DNA of 64,000 bases from Isoperla grammatica (taxonomy: Eukaryota > Arthropoda > Insecta > Plecoptera > Perlodidae): positions 44,736,736 through 44,800,735 of the forward strand of contig OX246743.1 of NCBI GenBank assembly GCA_945910005.1, given 5' to 3'. Below the pieces are notes generated by a model. That model did not search any database. It had not been told where the DNA came from and saw only the letters and a program-made list of their open reading frames with translations. This document shows, in pieces, positions 57,272 through 64,000 of this stretch (positions within the stretch are counted from its first letter, which is position 1; the number at the start of each line of letters is the position of its first letter). The position numbers and the translations under genes are program-made.

Positions 57272-58677
57272 CTGTGAATTGAGAAACAAAACAAGGTATT
57301 AGAAATACATTCACTGAATTAAAAAATATAAATATTTTCAATAAAAAAAATCTTTATATTGTATACTTGGCGCGATATTATTTTGATTCAATTTTAAGTA
57401 CGAATTATAGATTGATTAATTTCAATAACTACCCTACTGACCATAACATTATAAGTATTCAGCCCCCAGTGTGTAGTGTTTAAAACCACAAGGTGCAGCT
57501 GTTTTTCTTTTCAATGTTTCGATAAAATACAATGTAATTATTCTACATTCCTGGAAGTCTAGTTTTCAGAATAAGTGTTGTTACCAGATTCAACCATGGC
57601 ACAAATATACTATAATTGACATAAATATATGTCTGCCTGTCTGCGAAAAGATCAGGGATAATTCGATTGTGATAATTGGAAACACGTCCATAGTCGGCAC
57701 CATAAAACCTTTCACATGTTGCATGAGTAGCATAGCAGAGCCCGAGACTTTACTGGAAGGCTGCGTTGAATCTCTGAGGTGCATTTATTTAGTGAGTATA
57801 ATGACCCTGCTCCGAATCCATGAGAACGTTGGCAGCCAGTTAATGATTGCCCTCAATAGTCAATACTCAATACTGATCAGTGGTCATGACATTCAAAATA
57901 TACATATGGTAGATTAAGATACTTGTGTATAAACGGTGTTTTTTTGCTTTAACTTCTAATTGTTTTTTATAGAACGGTTAACTTTAAGGTTACATGTTTT
58001 GCGTCACCATCTGTGAATATACAGGTATCTTAAACGTTCCACAGTTCCGTAAAGTTTACCAAAAAAAGACACTGACTTTAAAAAAAAAAAAGCACTCACC
58101 AAATACTAAAAATCATAGTTATTACACTTTACGAGCTTACAGCATTTTCATGATTTAAAAAAATGATTTGGCGACTATTGAATCGAAATTTAAACGTATC
58201 GAAACCTTTTTATTATGTTTTCTCGCCCCCGCATTCGAACACCCGCGCCCGCGTAGTTCGACGCCCGACCGCTTGGCCTTGCTCGCGTCGCGACGTCGCC
58301 AAAGACATTGTAATAGTAGTAGTAGTATAATTATCTGGACGTCCCTCGTCGGCCGCCATATTGTAATACAGTCTTGACACTGAGCCTACGTTAAACAAGA
58401 CCTTCGTATTAGTATCAGGTTCAGACACCGGCTTCCTTGATGGTATCAACTATCCGGCGGGCTGACGGGCACAGGAAGAGATGCTATGACGTAGGCAGGA
58501 GAAGGGAAAACCGAAAGGAGTCCGAACATTACACGCTCACCAATATTGAACAGAAACATAAATACCCCAAACAAGTTCTAAGCTGCAACAACGTTTGGTT
58601 CTTGTTGCTTTACTCTTTATTATTGCAGTCATGATATTGATTCGATTAGGGGTGAGTTACAAGAAACCTTCCACGCC
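57272..58677. other. Intergenic or intronic DNA, nothing firm
   Basis: AT-rich. A more CpG-rich patch at 58225-58370 has short off-frame ORFs only. Confidence 0.4.
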
Positions 58678-58752
58678 TTATGCGGGATTCGAACCCACGC
58701 ACGGCCTCAAGCTTGGGAACCGGAAACCTACTCTTAACATAATTCACCATCG
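58678..58752 (-). repeat. tRNA-related SINE remnant
   Basis: On the minus strand an A-box-like TGGTGAATTATGTTAAGAGT is followed by the T-arm GTGGGTTCGAATCCCGCAT, identical over 19 bases to that at 54502. Order and spacing are tRNA-like. It is likely the same SINE family. Confidence 0.45.
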
Positions 58753-60620
58753 AGTAATCAATCATCTTGATGACGTAAACGTAATCACCCCCACGACAAC
58801 AATCAACGTGCAACGTGCAACGTGCAATACTTGTCTTGACGCTAATAGACGGATCTCAACGTTCAGTGAAGCGGCGATGCATACGGGCAACTAAGACAAG
58901 AAAATATGAAAAAGGAAAAGAGAAAAAGTGACTCCATCATGTAGCTTATGAGACTTCCCGTTTTTAAACGTGTTAACTCTTCAATTTCCCAGTGTGATGG
59001 CAACGCGGGAAGACCCAAAGAGTAGATGATCGCAAACACTACTGGACCGATCGATTGATGGTATAATTACAATCTAGAGTGTCATAGGGTCTGTACATTT
59101 TCCAACATAAGTAATTTAAGAGCAGGTCAGAACATGTATTTAATCTAAGAACTCTCCTGCACTCACCCTATTATTGTTTTGACACAATCTTATTAACGAA
59201 TCAAGAGGCAACATAAGTTGATGAGAAATAAAGATTAGAAGCCATATTTCATAAAACTTAGTGCAGACAGTTAACCTGTCCAACCCTCAACATACTTAAG
59301 TCACAGACAGTAAAGTTCCTTCATTACCAGACTAGATTATTATGCATCGTAACAATATATATAAACATGAAATACATCATTCCTCATGTTACATAATTCG
59401 AAGTTCAAGTAAAACGGGAAGTTGTTTACTATTTATTTACATGATTAAGTCTAACTACTGTGAAGTGGTTAAATATTCAATTAATACCCAATAGCCAATT
59501 TGCTATAACTACTCACTATATAGTCAGTGTCTGGATAATATATTCAATCTTCTAGAAGTAAACACTCGATAAATAGTCTTTACGATGTGATGGCTCCTAC
59601 GGTTGGGGCTACTGTGCAATGTGGGGTATAAGAAAGAACCACTGCGTGTGTGCGTATACTGTGTCCTTCGCTCTTTTCAACCATTCATAAGGTCCCCTAG
59701 GCGCGTAGGCCAGACGCACCCATAGACATCACGCACTTTATTATAGTCTTCTATTTGCATACGAAATAATTATAGAAATGTCGGTAATTGTAATTATTAA
59801 CCTCCATTACCAAGCGATGCATTTACCGGCATTTACCTTTGGAACAATCATGCATAAAAAATGTATAGATAAATTATGTTATTTTTGTGTTTTAGTGTTG
59901 AACGTGTGCGAATGTTTCTTCTTGGCCAGCCATGTATTGTTGCAAGAACACATTTCTTTCATCCACAGTTAGTGGATGATCCCGGGGGTTCTTGTGACTT
60001 GTGCTACAGCTGATGATAGCAATGGTGAAGGTAAAAAGAGAAAGATATCGTGTTAACATTGCACTTTGCACGCTAAGTTTATGAAGATCGTCGACGGCTT
60101 GTTTTCTGATCGACCCTGACAGCTAATCCATTAATTAGGTGCAGTTTAAATGTCAGTAGGCCCTACTGTACTCTTCATCGGAGCTCATCTATGGCCTATG
60201 CCGTTCTATAGAAGACTACCTCCTTACTTCATCACCACGTTTTGTGCACTGTATACACTTTATACTCTCGTTGTTCCTCAGTTGTTGAGACGTGTTAGTT
60301 TGCGCGACGTTCAAGTATACGCCACGATAGATTTAGTTGTAAATTTCAGAAGTTAAAGACGCCTTCCGAACCGGCAATCAAACTATATTGGAAGCAGAAA
60401 TAAACACAATGGATCTATAGGGTTTAATATTAGTTTAATTGTGTCAGCTTATCTGTTCTCTTTTCTTGAAATCTATTTCACTAGATATATCCATCCCATC
60501 TAGTTGAACAAACACGACAAAATTCAATGAAATAAAGTATGGTTTACGTCATAACTCATAACACAGTTCGTACATTGTAAGGACGTATCTCAATTCCAAA
60601 TTCAAATTCTCAATTCTAAA
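58753..60620. other. Intergenic DNA, nothing recognised
   Basis: AT-rich, no exon-like frame with splice sites. Confidence 0.5.
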
Positions 60621-60862
60621 GTCGACTTGTTAGTAGACTAACGCAACAATTAATAACGATTAATTACAATTGCTAATCGTTGTCCTAGTCGACTTGTTAG
60701 TAGACTAACGCAACAATTAATACCGATTAATTACAATTGTAATTCGTTGTCCTAGTCGACCGACTGGGCTAGTCGACTTGTTAGTAGACCAACGCAACAA
60801 TTAATACCGATTAATTACAATTGTTAATCGTGTACTAGTCGACTGAAATAGTCGACTAGTGT
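60621..60862. repeat. Three tandem copies (67-84 bp) of an AGTCGACTTG unit
   Basis: GTCGACTTGTTAGTAGAC starts at 60621, 60688 and 60772, each followed by AACGCAACAATTAAT and CGATTAATTACAATTG. The spacer between copies 2 and 3 is longer by GACCGACTGGGCTAGTC. The array ends in CTAGTCGACTGAAATAGTCGACTAG, itself a palindrome. Confidence 0.88.
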
Positions 60863-61165
60863 GAGAGAGAGAAGAGATTCGCGAAACCCTAGTCGAACAA
60901 CTTCCGATCAATCGATACTTACTGTTAGATTAAAGAAGTAACATAATATTAATATGATACAAATTAAAATACAGTTATCAAGGTTATTTTTCTGTGGCGT
61001 AGATAATTATACGTAAGCTGAAAATGCAGAAGACATTGAAAACTAATTTTTATTTAAGTATTAGTTATGACCGCAAGGTTGGTTGGTTAGGTCGAGTGTT
61101 GGTTACACAGGCCAGTCACCGTGGTAGCCACAGGCTTCAACTTGCATCGCTTTGAGCCGTTGATA

Positions 61166-62341
61166 CAGTAGCGCCGGAAGTTCATCTTGTTAGGGGGGGC
61201 ACATTTTTTTTTTTATGCAGTGGCATATCCGGGAATGAACCATGGAGAGAGTCGAACATCGGAAGGTGTCTGTGGCGAAATCCCCAATCACCAGAGACCT
61301 TGCATTTTGTTTCTTCACATATGACGTTTAAGACGCCTGTGAACACGTTTCAGAATCGTGGAATTTCATAGAGTTGGTTTCTTACACTATACTCTTATTA
61401 TATCATTATACTTCACACTTTTATTCTTTATTCTTTATTACTCTTATATTTTCTTATTCTAGTGAATTATGGGATATCAAATTTCTTTATCACGTGAAAT
61501 CCTGACACAGGCGTCACTAAGGTTGGAAACTGTTTCATCTCTCCGTGTATTTTTTTGGGGGGGGGGGGCATGGCCCTTGGATACGCCACTGCTTGATGGT
61601 GACGTGCGCCAAGCGCGTGTCCTCGATGTATGGTTCTGCCTCAGCCGCCGGGGTGCAGCTTTATCATTACATTGAGAAGGCGCAACAAGTGCAGACCATC
61701 GTAACATTGTCCTTGTCAAGATCATATAATGTACATTTTAGTTGTGTTATTATATTGGGGTTGGGGGGGGGGGGGGGGTTACGGCTAGGGGGCTGCATTC
61801 CAAAGTAACTGGTTATGCCACTGTGTAAAATGGCAAAAAGGTAAAAATAATATTCTCTGGAAATTCTATGCACATATAAACTGATTGTTATACCAAAACA
61901 TGCGCACATACATTGACTACTAAGAATGTGCTCCGCTATCTCGCCTGCGGGAGCTTTTAAAAGCGCAGTCTAATAAGATGTGAATAGTACTTTAGAAATT
62001 GTACCACTAAAAAGTAACACTTCATATCAACACTGTTTTATTTTTATTACTGACAGTGTCTAGTTTTGTCATATTCCTCGAAATCTATTAAATGCAACCA
62101 GTGCAACACACAATGCACGTGCGGAAGGTCTCTATCTCACACCTTCGATTTCGACAAGGGCGTGTTTCGTTATCTCGCCTGCGGGAGATGCGAATAGTAT
62201 TTTACATATTTGAGCACTGAATATTAGCAGAATTCTCTACTTCTAGAGGGGGGGGGGGGGGGGGCAAATCGATATTATTGCCCCCCCCCTCTCGAAGTCC
62301 AGGGGTGGCAGGTGCCACCCCCCCCTGTTCCGGCGCCACTG
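61166..62341. mobile_element. Nested nonautonomous elements with CAGT-GCG ends
   Basis: The outer ends CAGTAGCGCCGGAA (61166) and TTCCGGCGCCACTG (62341) are imperfect inverses. An inner pair is CAGTGGCATATCCGGG (61218) and CCTTGGATACGCCACTG (61591). A further GGTTATGCCACTG end lies at 61823. G and C tracts (61557, 61764, 62249, 62281) sit beside these ends, as in the hAT-like element at 39874. A GTTATCTCGCCTGCGGGAG-type stretch occurs twice (61934 and 62171). Target duplications could not be confirmed. Confidence 0.45.
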
Positions 62342-64000
62342 CAGTTTGATATCACATTGCAGTATTGTTGAGCCAGTCAATATGGTTACCTCAGGCTTCA
62401 ACTTTTACCCGCACTGAAGTCAAACTGCTTTGGAAAGCTTTATATGAACATTGTACGTACAAATGAAAAAACACAGTCCTACAGTCACGACGAATAATTG
62501 ATATATTATTATAGGTATGTATGTATTAAACTATGGTTCCTGAACGAGGCTTTTTGCCGCAAACATCGTAAAGAAGGTGGACTCAAAATATCCCTCCCTT
62601 CCCGACACTGAGGGGTACTTGGGGTGAGAGATGAAACCTCCGAAACGTCGGGCAGGGAGGGGCTAGTTGAAGCATCCTGGTTTACGATATTCTCGGGAGA
62701 AAAATAAATACACCTGTAGGAACTACAGTTTAACATCAGCGAAAACTGTCAAATATATATGAACTGTTTTAATATATAATTTTACAAATGTAGTGATTAG
62801 GTAGAACACGACTCAATATCCACTGCTTCAAGCAATGTGCTCATGGTTGGCTGTGCAAAGTAGGTTTTCTCTTAGAAGTGAATCCTTTATGTGTATGTCT
62901 ACTCCCCCGGCTTCATCCTCACATGAGGAGCAAAACACCAGTAAAAGTTACTAAACTAACTAGAAAACGAAATCGATACACCTGTTTTACGGTGCCCTCG
63001 TCTCATTTTAGAATGTCAAGAGTATTGAGAAAAAAATATGTACAAGTAATAAAATTAGGCAACCAAGCAAAATAGCTCCCGGAGAGAATATTAAAACACT
63101 TAATTCTAACTGTAGAGAGAAGAAAAAATACTATAATTTATAAATTTACCGAAGCCAGCGTGACCAGCGATGATTCCCGAAGGTCGCTCGTGACGTTTCG
63201 CCGCCGAAAGGTCATTGAGAGTATTTATTAATTAATTGAATGTCCCCAGCTCTAGAAATCACTCTATCCGAATCGCTCACTCCCTCTAAGCCGTGCACAC
63301 GATTGGTCAATTATTTACTACTTGGGTTTACTGCCCGAAGGTCCCCGATGACGTCACAGATAGATGTGGCAACAATGTTGACGCGTACGGGCTTGTTTTG
63401 GTATCAACTTGTTGAGCAGTGAACGAGGCTTTGTATCACGTATACCATGCACTTGGACCACTGTCACATATTATTAAAAATATTTTTTTAGAGGTTTCTA
63501 GATTGTGTAGAATGGATATTATTGGAAAAGTAATGAAGAAGTAGCAGCAACAGGTTTGGGAATAAGCCTAAGGGACAATGTTTTTTTAATTCAAACATTT
63601 TTAATTCAAATTCGGGTTTTAGGGTTATTTGAATTAAAGAGAGACTTCTGTAACAGTAAATAACATAAATAAAATAAGTAAATATGCTTTTCAGTTTGCA
63701 AATTATTTAAATACAACTACAAATTTGTGTAAAGTAAAAAAAAATAAAGCAAAATCGAAAGGTTTGAGGCCCCGGGCACCTTCACGACTGCTACGTGCTA
63801 ACATTGACCCAGTACCATACATCGTCGCAATAAGCCTCGTTGCTCTATGACGCATGTCGTCGAACATGATTACGAAATGTCGCGATCTTTCAATCACACG
63901 TGTGGCCTTAGGTTAATAAGTTCGTGTTTATATTGCCTATTAAATAGTTTAGAGGTGAAATATTTGCATGGAAGTTTGGTCCTCAAATAACAGTGATTAC
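62342..64000. other. Intergenic DNA, no gene seen
   Basis: AT-rich. A sequence near 62371-62412 resembles 61107-61155 (both include CAGGCTTCAACTT). No supported coding region. Confidence 0.45.

Overview
The window reads as nuclear DNA of an animal, most probably an insect. It is AT-rich, has large introns with GT-AG boundaries and is full of tandem repeats, hairpin elements and poly-G/poly-C tracts. I cannot place it to order or species. No rRNA, CRISPR array or bacterial-style operon is visible.

Two multi-exon genes can be assembled from phase-consistent exons; the 9 to 20 kb stretch between their coding exons is repeat-rich. Gene 1 is on the minus strand (9149 down to 3760). Its four coding exons give 449 residues with no internal stop: a long Tyr/Asn-rich and Ser-Pro/basic cytoplasmic N-terminus followed by four membrane segments. 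This layout resembles the insect Notch regulator Sanpodo, but that name is a candidate only. Gene 2 is on the plus strand (about 18.4 to 44.65 kb). It encodes a CD20-like four-pass membrane protein with a very long cytoplasmic tail carrying a PPxY motif, best matching the ENTREP/FAM189 type (endocytic adaptors for Nedd4-family E3 ligases). Two alternative 5' starts (ATG at 19704 and at 25365) end in the same phase and fit the same next exon, giving predicted proteins of 1263 and 1211 residues.

The most unusual feature lies inside gene 2. Three of its exons are preceded by tandem copies of their own 3' splice site plus the 5' part of the exon: 34 truncated copies before the TM1 exon (28132-33829), 12 before the TM3 exon (38283-39167) and one before the first tail exon (near 40871-41064). 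In every case the complete exon with a usable donor is the 3'-most copy, and the truncated copies run into an in-frame stop or a frameshift. The result is a series of many near-identical acceptors in front of membrane-coding exons. The last exon of gene 1 shows a related partial duplication downstream of its stop.

The remainder is mainly mobile-element debris: two large foldback elements (11.65-14.58 kb and 51.95-53.63 kb), a hAT-like nonautonomous element with an 8-bp target duplication, several hairpin MITEs, one 73-bp cloverleaf-like insertion, tRNA-related SINE pieces and several minisatellites. From about 46.5 to 64 kb I find no confident gene, only one good isolated minus-strand exon candidate (57206-57271).
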